DNA of 42,725 nucleotides, from the NCBI GenBank assembly GCA_947627655.1, contig CANQWW010000006.1, forward strand, positions 1-42,725. The letters run 5' to 3'. Both the position numbers and the translations under genes were made by a program. Each line of letters opens with the position of its first letter. Within the stretch, counting starts at the first letter, position 1. Source of the DNA: an uncultured Acinetobacter sp. (GTDB lineage: Bacteria; Pseudomonadota; Gammaproteobacteria; Pseudomonadales; Moraxellaceae). The notes beneath the pieces were generated by a model, which saw only the letters and a list, made by a program, of their open reading frames with translations, did no database searches and had not been told where the DNA came from. Shown here one piece after another: positions 1-9,346 of the stretch.

Positions 1-71
1 CTTAGCTCAGTTGGTAGAGCGTCTGCCTTACAAGCAGAATGTCGGCGGTTCGATCCCGTCAGCGCCCACCA
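1..71 (+). tRNA. tRNA-Val(TAC), 5' end cut by the window
   Basis: The anticodon stem TCTGC/GCAGA encloses the seven-base loop CTTACAA, which puts TAC at positions 34-36 and so reads valine GTA codons. The T arm (GGCGG-TTCGATC-CCGTC) and the 3' acceptor strand AGCGCCC followed by A and an encoded CCA are complete. The 5' acceptor strand should be GGGCGCT; only its last two bases are present, so about five bases lie outside the window. The D arm starts at TTAGCTCAG. Confidence 0.95.
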
Positions 72-147
72 TATCTCTTCTTGTTCTTGCTTAAACACTG
101 CTTTTTTCTTAAAATTGCTATACGATAATAATTTGAAGATTTCATCG

Positions 148-609
148 ATGAGAAATCCGTATCAACGCAAGGCTGCGTCTAAACCTCAAAACACTTCTTA
201 CGACCCTTTACACGCCTATAAACAGTTTATTGAAAGTATTGTTGCTCAAGGCGGAATATACGCTCTGTATCAGGAAGGTTGGGCGCTTTGTGCCACACCA
301 ACAGGTCAAAAGGCATTTGCAACGTGGCAAAGTAAGGGATTGGCCAAACTATTAATTAAAGATAACTGGGCCAATTACGAAATCCAGGAAATCAGCTTTA
401 AAGACTTTATTGAAAAAGTAATTCCCTTTTTACGCGAAGAAAGTACCGTCTTGTCATTGGATTTAACTCCAGAAGGGCAGAATATTCTGGTTGCCCCTGA
501 AAAAATGCTGCTGGATATTAAAAATTATCTTTATCAGATCTATGTTCAGAAGCCGGAAATTTTTAAAACGGGTCAAATTCCATTACCGCGGCATATTCGC
601 TTGCATTAA
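148..609 (+). CDS. DUF2750 domain-containing protein
   Basis: A 153-residue soluble protein, with no signal peptide or membrane segment. From about residue 20 it matches the DUF2750 pattern as I know it: a helix ending in an aromatic segment (IYALYQEGWAL), a central KLLIKDNW stretch, an alternating region after ISFKDFI, and a C-terminal EGQNILV..LL..I segment. The family has no established biochemical function. I chose the ATG at 148, preceded by a weak GAAG, over an upstream TTG at 115. It ends 17 bases from the convergent ydcF-like gene. Family assignment is from memory and fairly confident; function is unknown. Confidence 0.75.
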   Translation: MRNPYQRKAASKPQNTSYDPLHAYKQFIESIVAQGGIYALYQEGWALCATPTGQKAFATWQSKGLAKLLIKDNWANYEIQEISFKDFIEKVIPFLREESTVLSLDLTPEGQNILVAPEKMLLDIKNYLYQIYVQKPEIFKTGQIPLPRHIRLH

Positions 610-625
610 GCCACTGATTTAACAG

Positions 626-1408
626 TTAGTATTCATTTAGTAGCCAGCCACTCAAATAGGCAAAATATTCTCTTAGCCATGAGTTATAGCGGATGTACAG
701 CGGTGTTTCTGCACTCACACTGATGATCTGACTATAGCCCTGATGTTGTGCAATGGCACGGGCACGCGGGCTATGGAAGTCGCTGGTCACAATGGCGATT
801 GGATCGTCTGTCTGGATGTGATACTGATGTAAAATCTTTTTTGAATTCAGTAGATTCAGTTCAGTACTGGTACTTTGTACTTCCAATTCCATCGGATTGT
901 GAAGATCAGGATAATTCTGTTGCAAATAGGCCTGCATCACTTCAGCTTCACTGTATCTTTCCTGAAAACCCAGTCCACCGGTCATGATGATTAAAGCTTG
1001 AGGATGCTGCTGGGCATATTCAGCTGCTGTATCTAGGCGTTTTTGCAGGGTTGGCGACGGCTGACCATTTTCAATCCCGTTGCCTAAGACCAGAATCGCT
1101 TCAGTCGGTTGCTGGGGATGATCATTATTGAGATGACTGGCAATAAAGCCAAAGAAAGCCCCAACACTAGCGATCCATATCAGAAATCCAGTCCACATGC
1201 ATGTCCATAACCTGGAGCGTAATTGAGTTTTCTGCTGCCATTGTTGCACATAAGGAAAGCATAAGGCATATAGGAACAGCAGACTTCCGATCACAAGGGG
1301 CAGTAAAATTCCCAGATGAATCTTGTTTTGTGCCAGCAGCCACAGGCTATCCAGGATGAAGAAGAGTCCAGTAATGCCACTGATCAGGCGTTTCCAATAG
1401 GGTGACAT
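626..1408 (-). CDS. YdcF/ElyC/SanA family membrane protein (DUF218)
   Basis: A 260-residue protein with three hydrophobic N-terminal segments (about residues 8-26, 33-52 and 70-92) and a DUF218 domain from about residue 103. Visible family signatures are AILVLGNGI, IMTGGLG, STSTELN and VTSDFHSPRA; the last two usually line the putative active-site pocket. ElyC and SanA members are tied to envelope polysaccharide or peptidoglycan maintenance, but the reaction is not established. The ATG at 1408 has AGGA six bases upstream. The gene converges with the DUF2750 gene and is followed upstream by a bidirectional-looking hairpin that ends its neighbour. Confidence 0.85.
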   Translation of the reverse strand: MSPYWKRLISGITGLFFILDSLWLLAQNKIHLGILLPLVIGSLLFLYALCFPYVQQWQQKTQLRSRLWTCMWTGFLIWIASVGAFFGFIASHLNNDHPQQPTEAILVLGNGIENGQPSPTLQKRLDTAAEYAQQHPQALIIMTGGLGFQERYSEAEVMQAYLQQNYPDLHNPMELEVQSTSTELNLLNSKKILHQYHIQTDDPIAIVTSDFHSPRARAIAQHQGYSQIISVSAETPLYIRYNSWLREYFAYLSGWLLNEY

Positions 1409-1462
1409 AAAAAATCCTGTTATTTTTAAGCCAATTATAGATATTTTAGTGCTAGAGAGCAG

Positions 1463-1493
1463 AAAAAACCGGGCACTATAGCCCGGTTTTTTT
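1463..1493 (-). terminator. Rho-independent terminator after the PepSY reductase gene
   Basis: The stem CCGGGC...GCCCGG (1469-1486, inner loop ACTATA) is flanked by six A on the left and seven T on the right, so it can work in both directions. It lies just past the stop of the leftward reductase gene at 1506. No rightward gene ends here. Confidence 0.8.
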
Positions 1494-1505
1494 ATGATCT
1501 AATAC

Positions 1506-4214
1506 TTAATATACATCACGGCGGTAACGGCCATCCTGACGTAATTGATCAATCGTGCTTTCACCGAGGATATCGATCAGGGCCTGATCAACATCGCTGG
1601 CCATGCCGTCAATACTACCGCAGACATAAATGACTGCACCATGCTTGACCCAGGTTTTCAGCTCTTCTGCCTGTTCGCGTAATTTATGATGCACATAGAC
1701 TTTTGCGGCCTGATCGCGTGAGAAAGCCAGATCGAGACGTTTTAAGCTGCCCATATTTAGCCAGGCTTCTAGTGTTTCCTGATAGAAGAAGTCATGTTCA
1801 CGCTGACGTTCACCAAAGATCAGCCAGTTTTCGCTATAGTCTTGACGGTTACGGGCATGTAATAGGCTCATCAGGCCGGCAATCCCGGTACCATTACCGA
1901 TACAGATAATGGGACGGTTATCGTCAATTAGGTGGAAAGCATCATTGCTACGAATACGCAGTGCAATAGGTGCATTGAGTTCTGCATGCTGGGTCAGCCA
2001 GCCTGAACCCAAGCCCAGTTCCCCAGAAGCATCTGATTGCTGACGCACCACCAAACGCAGCAGCTGCTGGCTAGGAATGCTGGCAATCGAGTATTCACGC
2101 GTTGGCAGGGCAGGCAGTTGTTCCAGCAGCTCATCCAGAGATTTGTAATCTTGCACAGATGCCGTCAGATCACGATCCCAAAGTAAGGGTTCAATTGGCT
2201 GCTGGCGAGATGCCACCAGACTGCCAGTTTTAATCTGCTGTAGGTTCAGAAACTGCTGAATGCGTGCTGGACTGTTACCTGGTTGAATCTCGGCAATATC
2301 ACCGGCCTGCCATACTGCTTCATGCGTCGGTTCAAATTCCAGATTAAATGCAGGTGCACCCAGACTGTCTGGATTCAGCACTTCACGTTTGACCAGCGTC
2401 CAGCTGTCAAAGGTTTTGTCTATGCTCATGCCTTGCAAGTCAAGTCGGGTCGCTTGTGCCAGCGCCGTATTCCATTGCTGGATATGTTCATTGCTAGCAT
2501 TATTGACTTCGATGGTGGCAAACAGTGGTTTGGCGCCATTTTTTTGCAACCAGGCATCAATACGATGACCAAAGCTACAATAGCTATCTGGATATTCCTG
2601 TGACCCTAAGGCCAGGACCGCATAATTGAGGTGCTGAAGATTGGCCTGTGCAGACAGGATCTTTTTCTCAAAGCCGGAGGCCAGGTCAGGCGCTTCTCCA
2701 GTACCATAGGTACTTGCAACAAAGAGTACCTGTTCAGTTTGCTGTAACTCGGCCAGCGTGAGCTGTTGTACGGCCTTGACTGTAGCTGGCTGACGAGCCT
2801 GCTGCAGGGCAGTGGCCGTGCGCCAAGCCAGTTGTTCCGATACTCCGGTTTGAGTGGCATAGACGATTAACCATGGCTTAGCATCTGGATCAAAATCCAT
2901 CGCTGCTGCACCCTGACGAGCCGCTAAGGTTAATTTCTTCTGTTTACGACGTTTCAGATACAGCATCCAGCCGGTGACAAAGAATAATGGCATCAGCAAA
3001 GAAGAAATCATGGCAAAGAATTGATAGATCGGGCCAAAGAAGCTACCCCGGTGTACCGGGAGCATGCTGCTCATGATCTTCTCATTCAGCTTTTTGTCTG
3101 TATACATTTCTACAGTATCAAAGCTGTCATTTTGATAGTTGAAGGTGGCGTTATTACGCGCACGTTCATGCTGAACGTCCACATCGGTAAAGCTTAATTT
3201 CAGCTCACCATCTGCTTTTTTAGGCACAGTAAAAGTAACGCTGGAATATTTGTCATTAAACTGGTTTTGGAAACTTGCCCAACTTTTGTTTAATGCCGAT
3301 ACCAGAAGGGTTTCATCGATGCCTTGCTGACGGTTTTCACTACGCTCACTCCGGCCACCTTCACGACGTCCCTCAGCAGGGCCAGCCTGCGGGTCACGTT
3401 GTGGACGATTTTCAGCGCGTGGACCACGTTGCTCTTCAGAACGCGCCTGACCTCCACGCTGTTCGCGTGTGTCAGCCTGAGCACGAGTCTGGCCTTCACC
3501 ACGTGGCGCTCCTCCTTGACCTTGCTGCATGGTGGGTTGCGGGCGTTCTACCCCCAAGACCTTGAACATCCCACTACGCCACCAGTCATACGACCAGTAC
3601 AGGCCGGTACAGGCCAGAATCAAATAGAAAACAATGACCCATGTTCCAACAACCGCATGTAGATCCCAGATAAAGTTACGGCCCTTTAGCTGGGGTTTCA
3701 CGGCCAGCCATTGTTTCACTGAATGGCGTTTTGGCCAGCGCAGATATAAACCGGACAGCACAAAGAAAATCAGCATCAGGGTGCAGGCGCCAGTGATCTG
3801 CTTGCCGACAGGCCCGACGGTCAGGTTACGGTGCAACTGCTGAATAAACTGAAAGAACTCACTACCTTTGATTTCAGGAAGGACTTCAGCCGTGTACGGA
3901 TTCACCATCATATTATGGCCACGACGTGCGCCTTCCTTGACAATATTCACCGTACTTGAAGCGGTTGGACTGGCATCCAGACTCACGCTGTTAATCTGCA
4001 ATTCCGGATCTTGCTGTTTGAAGTGCTGATACAGTTCTGCCGGTGTTAGTTTGGGTCCCGGCTGTGCCTGAACGGTATAACTTTCGCTGTTTATCCATTT
4101 CAGGATCTGTGGTTCATAGGAGTAGATCGCACCTGTCACGCCCATCAGGGACAGGATAAGACCCGCGGTAATCCCAAGAAACCAGTGTATTTGGAAAAAA
4201 GTTTTTTTAAACAT
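1506..4214 (-). CDS. PepSY-membrane / flavodoxin / FAD-NAD(P) oxidoreductase fusion
   Basis: A 902-residue inner-membrane reductase. Hydrophobic helices lie near residues 13-35, 143-160, 187-209 and 398-420, with PepSY-type periplasmic parts between them. The cytoplasmic half carries a flavodoxin domain (about 447-590, with ATQTGVSE and STYGTGEAPD for FMN) and then a CysJ-like FAD/NAD(P) module (RTREYSIAS-like segment, IGNGTGIAGL, and the C-terminal YVCGSIDGMA). Proteins with this layout are thought to carry electrons from NADPH across the membrane to reduce ferric siderophores. A candidate Fur site upstream supports an iron role. Residues about 227-300 are a low-complexity Arg/Gln/Gly/Glu stretch not needed by either domain. 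The exact substrate is unknown. Confidence 0.85.
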   Translation of the reverse strand: MFKKTFFQIHWFLGITAGLILSLMGVTGAIYSYEPQILKWINSESYTVQAQPGPKLTPAELYQHFKQQDPELQINSVSLDASPTASSTVNIVKEGARRGHNMMVNPYTAEVLPEIKGSEFFQFIQQLHRNLTVGPVGKQITGACTLMLIFFVLSGLYLRWPKRHSVKQWLAVKPQLKGRNFIWDLHAVVGTWVIVFYLILACTGLYWSYDWWRSGMFKVLGVERPQPTMQQGQGGAPRGEGQTRAQADTREQRGGQARSEEQRGPRAENRPQRDPQAGPAEGRREGGRSERSENRQQGIDETLLVSALNKSWASFQNQFNDKYSSVTFTVPKKADGELKLSFTDVDVQHERARNNATFNYQNDSFDTVEMYTDKKLNEKIMSSMLPVHRGSFFGPIYQFFAMISSLLMPLFFVTGWMLYLKRRKQKKLTLAARQGAAAMDFDPDAKPWLIVYATQTGVSEQLAWRTATALQQARQPATVKAVQQLTLAELQQTEQVLFVASTYGTGEAPDLASGFEKKILSAQANLQHLNYAVLALGSQEYPDSYCSFGHRIDAWLQKNGAKPLFATIEVNNASNEHIQQWNTALAQATRLDLQGMSIDKTFDSWTLVKREVLNPDSLGAPAFNLEFEPTHEAVWQAGDIAEIQPGNSPARIQQFLNLQQIKTGSLVASRQQPIEPLLWDRDLTASVQDYKSLDELLEQLPALPTREYSIASIPSQQLLRLVVRQQSDASGELGLGSGWLTQHAELNAPIALRIRSNDAFHLIDDNRPIICIGNGTGIAGLMSLLHARNRQDYSENWLIFGERQREHDFFYQETLEAWLNMGSLKRLDLAFSRDQAAKVYVHHKLREQAEELKTWVKHGAVIYVCGSIDGMASDVDQALIDILGESTIDQLRQDGRYRRDVY

Positions 4215-4290
4215 GGTCGTTATAGGGTTAGGCTGAGTTATAAAATGGTCCGATTATAGAGCAAAATGATGCCTAAAAAATGGATTTGAA

Positions 4291-4312
4291 GATAATATTT
4301 ATTCTCATTATC
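4291..4312 (-). promoter_or_regulatory. Candidate Fur box of the PepSY reductase gene
   Basis: On the minus strand this 22-base site begins GATAATGAGAAT and ends ATATTATC. Compared with the 7-1-7 Fur core TGATAATnATTATCA, the central 15 bases match about 11 of 14 fixed positions. A TATAAT hexamer lies at 4253-4258 on the minus strand, about 40 bases upstream of the reductase ATG, so the site sits near its -35 region. The match is by eye; binding is inferred. Confidence 0.65.
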
Positions 4313-4340
4313 GTTTAAATTTCACCTTTTAGCGGAAATA

Positions 4341-4371
4341 AAAAAACCTCCTGTCAGGCAGGAGGTTTTTT
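4341..4371 (-). terminator. Rho-independent terminator after the YcxB-like gene
   Basis: The seven-base-pair stem CCTCCTG/CAGGAGG (4347-4353 with 4359-4365, loop TCAGG) has six A before it and six T after it. It lies 14 bases past the leftward gene that ends at 4385. Confidence 0.85.
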
Positions 4372-4384
4372 ACAAGCAGAAGGC

Positions 4385-4945
4385 TTAGATTTCTTTCGGT
4401 TCGCCGACTTCTTCACGTAAGTGCTTGCGAATGGTGTTGAATGAAAAGTTCTTGCTGTCCAGACGCTTAGGTAAGATATAAGCGCCTTGCTGGCCTTTTA
4501 CCTTGAAGTTAACCAGCAGGAAGTCTGGCGCATTGTACCATTCATAAATATCTTTCCAGCCAATCGCGCCAACCCCTTCTTGTACGCCCATTTTCTGGCG
4601 CATCACGATACCGTGCGGTTGTACACCCAGGCGAATGCCTTTAATTTCCTGAACCGGAAACTCATTCATCTTACGTTTTACATACCATTCCAGAGCAAAG
4701 GTACGGATCAGGTAGTACAGCACCACACAGACGATCGCCACCCAGCAGAAAATGGTCGAATAGTTTTTTAGCAGCAGAATACCGAGGATCGACAGGGCTA
4801 AAACAGCACCCATAATTAACCAGGCTTTCATGCCAATTTTATTGGTACTACGCCAAATCATGAGCTGCGCATGACGCTGCTCTTGTTCGGAAATTTCGTA
4901 GTTTACAGGCTGTAGGGTATAGGCGTATAAATTTTTCGCGGTCAT
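4385..4945 (-). CDS. YcxB-like two-helix membrane protein
   Basis: A 186-residue protein. Residues 1-40 are polar; two adjacent hydrophobic helices follow (about 41-62 and 66-86). The rest is a soluble tail with GVQPHGIVMRQ, VGAIGWKDIYEW and YILPKRL, which resembles the C-terminal domain of YcxB-like proteins, a loosely pleckstrin-homology-like fold. No catalytic motif is visible and no function is known. The ATG at 4945 lacks a clear Shine-Dalgarno sequence. The next leftward gene upstream (FUSC protein) ends 85 bases before it, so co-transcription is possible. Confidence 0.6.
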   Translation of the reverse strand: MTAKNLYAYTLQPVNYEISEQEQRHAQLMIWRSTNKIGMKAWLIMGAVLALSILGILLLKNYSTIFCWVAIVCVVLYYLIRTFALEWYVKRKMNEFPVQEIKGIRLGVQPHGIVMRQKMGVQEGVGAIGWKDIYEWYNAPDFLLVNFKVKGQQGAYILPKRLDSKNFSFNTIRKHLREEVGEPKEI

Positions 4946-5030
4946 AGTAAAATTTACAAATTTAAAACTGCAAAAAGTTTAGCATTATTTGTACCACATC
5001 AGTGAGTATATTGTTCCAAAATCAGTCAAA

Positions 5031-7205
5031 TTATAATGAGGCCAATTCAGTGCCTTGTTCATCCTGCTCATGACTTAAACTTTGCTTTAAATGACTGAGT
5101 TGATTCAAGATACTAAAGATCAGGGATAACTGCTGCAAAATGATCAGCGACTTCTGGTCTTCATCCTGCTGAGGAGACAGACGCTGGCGAATATTCTGAA
5201 TCATATTCTGGGTATTTTGATCAGGCATTTCATCACCTAGCAGAGCCCCGCGAATATCACCCAGGGCCTGATCAAGCAAAGTGAGCGTTGCCGCATCTTC
5301 AATTTTCTCCCGGTGTGCTCCCAGGGCAGCAATATAGCTGATCAGGATATGATTCAGGCATAAAAACTCAAAGGCTCGACTCTTTTGAAGTGGATCAAAA
5401 TCCGGCTCCGTAGCCAGAGTAGAAATCAGAGAAGCTACTTCAGCATCTTTATTATGCGCTGCACGGCGCACGACCCGATAACGCAGTCCGTTGTTCCGCC
5501 CGGATTTATACTGTTCAATGACTTCACTGAGGTAATTCACCTGGGCCTGTAATGAACGTCGGATGGTGCGTGGCAGACGACGGAATTTCCAGTCCGGGAA
5601 AATAAAGCTCACCCCGAACCAGGCAATCGCACAGCCGATCAAGGTATTCAGCATACGCGGTAGGGCAGCAGCAAAGCCCATTCCATCCAGATTGAAGTTA
5701 ATCAGGGCCAGGATGGTAATAAAAGCGGTTGCCTGAGCATACTGTTTACTACGTAAGTCAAAAAACAGCACCCCGCTGAGAACCAGCAGCAAGAGCTGAC
5801 CTTCTACTGATGGGACAAAATACAAAATCGCATAGCCCAGCGTAATGCCGACCAGCGTACCGACAATACGCAAACGTAAACGCCGCTTGGTGGCGTTAAA
5901 GTTTGGCTGGCTGACAAATAAAGCCGTCAATAGAATCCAGTAACCATATTCAATATTCGTCAACTGGACAAAGATATAGGCAATCAGCAGCACGATGGAT
6001 AACCGAATCGCATGCCGGAACAGGACCGATTCAGGGGTTAAATGCTGGGTAATGCGGATACGAATATCTGTCCAGCCTTTAAGATCATCATCTTTGAGCT
6101 GGTTTTCAATATATTTGCTGCGTTCAAACTTGATATGACGTTCGGTTTCCAGGTTGCGCAGTTGCGCATCGATTGATTTCAGGTTCTGGTACAGCGAAAA
6201 CAAGGCATTAATCCAGACCTCATCGTATTGCTGTTCCTGACGCAGTTTATCTAAAGAATGACGTAGATTCTCAAACGCATGCTTGAAGCGTTGGCTATGC
6301 AGATAGGTTTGCCGCTGCAAGATATTCGCACTCAGGTCTTTACAGGCCTTGCCCTGAATCGATAAAACCCGTTGGAAACGGAACAGGATGTCACTATGTT
6401 CAAAAATCTTGGCCAGTTTCTGATAGTCAATATGCGCAGAGTCAGCGCGCTCATGAATATCCTGGGCAATAAAATAATACTGCAGGCTACGACGGGTATC
6501 TTTCTGGCCACGGTCACCTTTCAGGCGCGTGAGCAAAGCGGATTTCATATCATTAAAAATGGCAACTAATTTTCCATTTTCCAGTGACAGCTCAACCATA
6601 CTTTGCTGATAGCTGCTGGAAGTCATATCCACATCAAACAGATTGGACTTGGCATATAGAAAGTCGCCGAGTGAAGCATAACATTTGGCCAGTTTGTCTT
6701 GCGCCAGTCGCGCCGGAAACAGCAAAAAACTGATGGTAGAAAGCAGTCCATACCAGATCGCGCCAATCACCAGTAGGCCAGCTTGAGTATACCATTCGTC
6801 AAACAGATCTACGCCCAGCATCGAGTAGACTGAAATGACCAGACAACCATAAGAAATGGTGGCATAACGCCGTCCCAGTGAACCGAGCAGAATTAGTGCA
6901 ATACACGAAATAATCAGCGCCAGCGCAAACAGGATCGGATGCGGAAACAGCAGATAGACTGCTGCTGCGGTGACAAAGAAACCCATATAGGTATACAGGA
7001 GATTCAGAATCCGGACCGAGAAGCGGTCATCAATATCACTTAAGCCAGCTGCAACCACGCCCAGCGTCAGCGGGATGGTCATCAACTGCTGTCCCAGCAT
7101 ATAAGGAACAAAAGCAGTACCGGCAAAGGCGATCACCATGCGCAGGTTATACATAAATGTTGTATTGCTGGTGATCTGAGCGAGACGAGAGAGCCAGGAT
7201 TTCAA
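5031..7205 (-). CDS. YccS/YhfK-type FUSC family membrane protein
   Basis: A 724-residue protein with the duplicated layout of the YccS group: an N-terminal block of about six helices (residues 15-165), a long cytoplasmic helical region (about 170-390) and a second block of helices (about 400-520) before a soluble tail. The segment IEYGYWILLTALFVSQPNFNA is the typical FUSC signature at the start of the second block. The family is related to aromatic-acid exporters such as AaeB, but transport by YccS members is not proven. The start is a TTG at 7205 with AGGA six bases upstream; the next ATG would remove 17 residues. It is divergent from the Bcr/CflA gene. Confidence 0.85.
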   Translation of the reverse strand: MKSWLSRLAQITSNTTFMYNLRMVIAFAGTAFVPYMLGQQLMTIPLTLGVVAAGLSDIDDRFSVRILNLLYTYMGFFVTAAAVYLLFPHPILFALALIISCIALILLGSLGRRYATISYGCLVISVYSMLGVDLFDEWYTQAGLLVIGAIWYGLLSTISFLLFPARLAQDKLAKCYASLGDFLYAKSNLFDVDMTSSSYQQSMVELSLENGKLVAIFNDMKSALLTRLKGDRGQKDTRRSLQYYFIAQDIHERADSAHIDYQKLAKIFEHSDILFRFQRVLSIQGKACKDLSANILQRQTYLHSQRFKHAFENLRHSLDKLRQEQQYDEVWINALFSLYQNLKSIDAQLRNLETERHIKFERSKYIENQLKDDDLKGWTDIRIRITQHLTPESVLFRHAIRLSIVLLIAYIFVQLTNIEYGYWILLTALFVSQPNFNATKRRLRLRIVGTLVGITLGYAILYFVPSVEGQLLLLVLSGVLFFDLRSKQYAQATAFITILALINFNLDGMGFAAALPRMLNTLIGCAIAWFGVSFIFPDWKFRRLPRTIRRSLQAQVNYLSEVIEQYKSGRNNGLRYRVVRRAAHNKDAEVASLISTLATEPDFDPLQKSRAFEFLCLNHILISYIAALGAHREKIEDAATLTLLDQALGDIRGALLGDEMPDQNTQNMIQNIRQRLSPQQDEDQKSLIILQQLSLIFSILNQLSHLKQSLSHEQDEQGTELASL

Positions 7206-7357
7206 GATTCGTCCTTTTATACCGTTATGTTGAGTTCAAAAGTTCATAAGCTGATGAAAGTAGCGCAATAAAAATTAACTGGAATTGCTTAACAAATCAT
7301 ACTATGCCCTGTGTAAAATTGTCTGCACAGTAGTCATTTAAATTTGAAAATATTGTG

Positions 7358-8566
7358 ATGTCGACAAAAAACGCCAATAAAAACTATGCCATGTCATGGA
7401 TCATCTTATTGGCCTCTTTAACCGCGCTTGGCCCTTTATCAATCGATATGTATTTGTCGGCCTTGCCGCAGATGGCGCGTGATTTTGGTACCACGACCCA
7501 GCAGGTTGCCAATAGTTTGCCCGCTTATTTTCTAGGTTTGGCCATTGGCCAGCTGGTGTATGGTCCGGTGAGTGACCGGATTGGCCGTAAACCGCCGCTA
7601 TATTTTGGCCTGACGCTCTATGTTGTGGCAGGCTTACTCTGTGCATTTGCCGAGAATGAATGGAGCCTGATTGCTGCGCGTGTGTTGCAAGCCGTGGGTG
7701 GGTGTGTGGGCGTGGTGATTGCCCGTGCTGCTATTCGTGACCGTCTGGATATGCACTCAGCTGCGCAAGCTTTTGCCAGTATGATGATTGTCAGTACGAT
7801 TGCTCCGATTATTGCACCAAGCCTGGGAGCATGGGTACTGGCCGTGTTTGAATGGCAGATGATTTTTGTCATACTGATGCTGTTTGGCCTGGCTATTCTG
7901 GTCTGTGTCCATTTTTTCTTTGAAGAAACGCTGCAACCTGAACGTCGTCTCAAGTTGAACTTTAAGCAGGTATTAAGTTTGTATTCAGCGATTCTTCAGG
8001 ACCCAAGTTTCCGTAAGCCAATGCTGGCGGGTTGTTTCTCCAGTGCAGTGCTGTTCTGCTATATCACCTCATCCTCGGCCATTCTAATGGAGCATTTTCA
8101 TTTAAGTGAGCAGGTATTTGCCTATGTTTTTGGTGCCAATGCAGTAGGGATCATGCTGTTTTCTACCCTGAATAAACATTTGGCAGATCGTTTAAATATC
8201 CTGCATCGACTTCGAGTCGGCACCACTTTACAGCTCAGTGGCGTTATTGCCTTGCTGGCCTTGGGCCTGATCGGTACAGAGTCCTTAATTTTGGTGCTGA
8301 TGGCCATGTTTATGGTGGTGGCTTCCATTGGTTTTACCGGACCGAATGCCATGGCGATTGCAATGTCAGAACAGGGCGCGCGTGCCGGAACAGCCAGTGC
8401 CATCATGGGCAGTGTGCAGTTTAGCTGTGGTCTCTTGGGTGGGGTTCTGCTGAATTTTATGGGATGGAGTGCTTTATTGAACATGGCCTTGGTCATGGCG
8501 ATTTTTGTCGGGATCGCAGCCAGTACCATTTATCGTCTGCAGTTACCGTTGCCGAAAGCAGACTAA
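7358..8566 (+). CDS. Bcr/CflA family multidrug efflux MFS transporter
   Basis: A 402-residue, 12-helix major facilitator. After the first helix the sequence has LGPLSIDMYLSALPQMA, the classic Bcr/CflA opening, and motif A is YGPVSDRIGRKPPLYFG between helices 2 and 3. The C-terminal half has GFTGPNAMAIAMSE, also typical. Members export drugs such as bicyclomycin, chloramphenicol or sulfonamides in exchange for protons. I prefer the ATG at 7358 to the overlapping GTG at 7355. The upstream 150 bases are shared with the divergent FUSC gene. The substrate cannot be read from sequence. Confidence 0.9.
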   Translation: MSTKNANKNYAMSWIILLASLTALGPLSIDMYLSALPQMARDFGTTTQQVANSLPAYFLGLAIGQLVYGPVSDRIGRKPPLYFGLTLYVVAGLLCAFAENEWSLIAARVLQAVGGCVGVVIARAAIRDRLDMHSAAQAFASMMIVSTIAPIIAPSLGAWVLAVFEWQMIFVILMLFGLAILVCVHFFFEETLQPERRLKLNFKQVLSLYSAILQDPSFRKPMLAGCFSSAVLFCYITSSSAILMEHFHLSEQVFAYVFGANAVGIMLFSTLNKHLADRLNILHRLRVGTTLQLSGVIALLALGLIGTESLILVLMAMFMVVASIGFTGPNAMAIAMSEQGARAGTASAIMGSVQFSCGLLGGVLLNFMGWSALLNMALVMAIFVGIAASTIYRLQLPLPKAD

Positions 8567-8602
8567 GACAACGGTAAAGCAGGTGCAGACTTTTGTACTC
8601 AG

Positions 8603-9313
8603 CTATTCGTCTTCTAAAAACACCGCGAAGTCTTCCACAGGCACACGTGGAGTAATAAAGCTATTTACAATATCATCTGAGTCGGCATAGCCCAAAGCCA
8701 TGCCACAAACCAGCTCGTCATGCTCTGGTGCGCCGACCACGTCGAGTACAATACGGTGAAAATGATTCCAGGCTGCTTGGGGGCAAGTGTCGAGGCCGCG
8801 GGCTTTGGCTGCCAGCATCACATTCTGGATCATCATGGAAATATCCATTTTTGAGCCCATGCCTAAATCTCGATGTACGGTAAAAAATAGGCCTACCGGT
8901 GCATCAAACAGCTGGAAGTTGCGTAATTGCTGGCGAGCCATTTTTTCTTTTTCACCCTTTTGGATATTGAGCAGACCATACAGACCCCAGCCATTTTCCC
9001 GGCGACGGTCAATGTAAGGAGAAAACCACTGCTCCGGATAATAAGAAAAGGTTTCCTTGTATTGTTCAGCCAGCGCCGGATTCTGATATAGCTCCATTTG
9101 TGCCTGACAGGTACGTTGTATCAGCTCAGCACGTTTTTTGCCTGTGACTACATAAACTTTCCAGGGCTGGGTGTTGGTGCCTGAAGGCGCACGACTGGCA
9201 ACGGCCAAAATATCTTTCAGGATGTCCTGATCAACAGGCGTATCAAGAAAAGCACGTACAGAATGACGCGAATTAATGGTTTGGTCGACAGCATGTACAA
9301 GAGTTTGATCCAT
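8603..9313 (-). CDS. Nitroreductase family FMN-dependent oxidoreductase
   Basis: A 236-residue protein of the NfsB/NfnB-like nitroreductase superfamily. The FMN-binding opening RHSVRAF is at about residues 17-23 and APSGTNTQPWKVYVV follows. The C-terminal part has GLDTCPQAAW and a CGMALGYAD segment, with a final region resembling the usual LGYP helix. These dimeric enzymes use NAD(P)H to reduce nitro-aromatics, quinones or flavins. Eleven further residues are possible if an upstream ATG is used; I chose 9313 because the family usually starts just before this helix, with AGGAA about 13 bases upstream. It converges with the Bcr/CflA gene. Confidence 0.85.
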   Translation of the reverse strand: MDQTLVHAVDQTINSRHSVRAFLDTPVDQDILKDILAVASRAPSGTNTQPWKVYVVTGKKRAELIQRTCQAQMELYQNPALAEQYKETFSYYPEQWFSPYIDRRRENGWGLYGLLNIQKGEKEKMARQQLRNFQLFDAPVGLFFTVHRDLGMGSKMDISMMIQNVMLAAKARGLDTCPQAAWNHFHRIVLDVVGAPEHDELVCGMALGYADSDDIVNSFITPRVPVEDFAVFLEDE

Positions 9314-9346
9314 ATTGAATATCACTTTCCTGGTGAAGAGGGGCAA

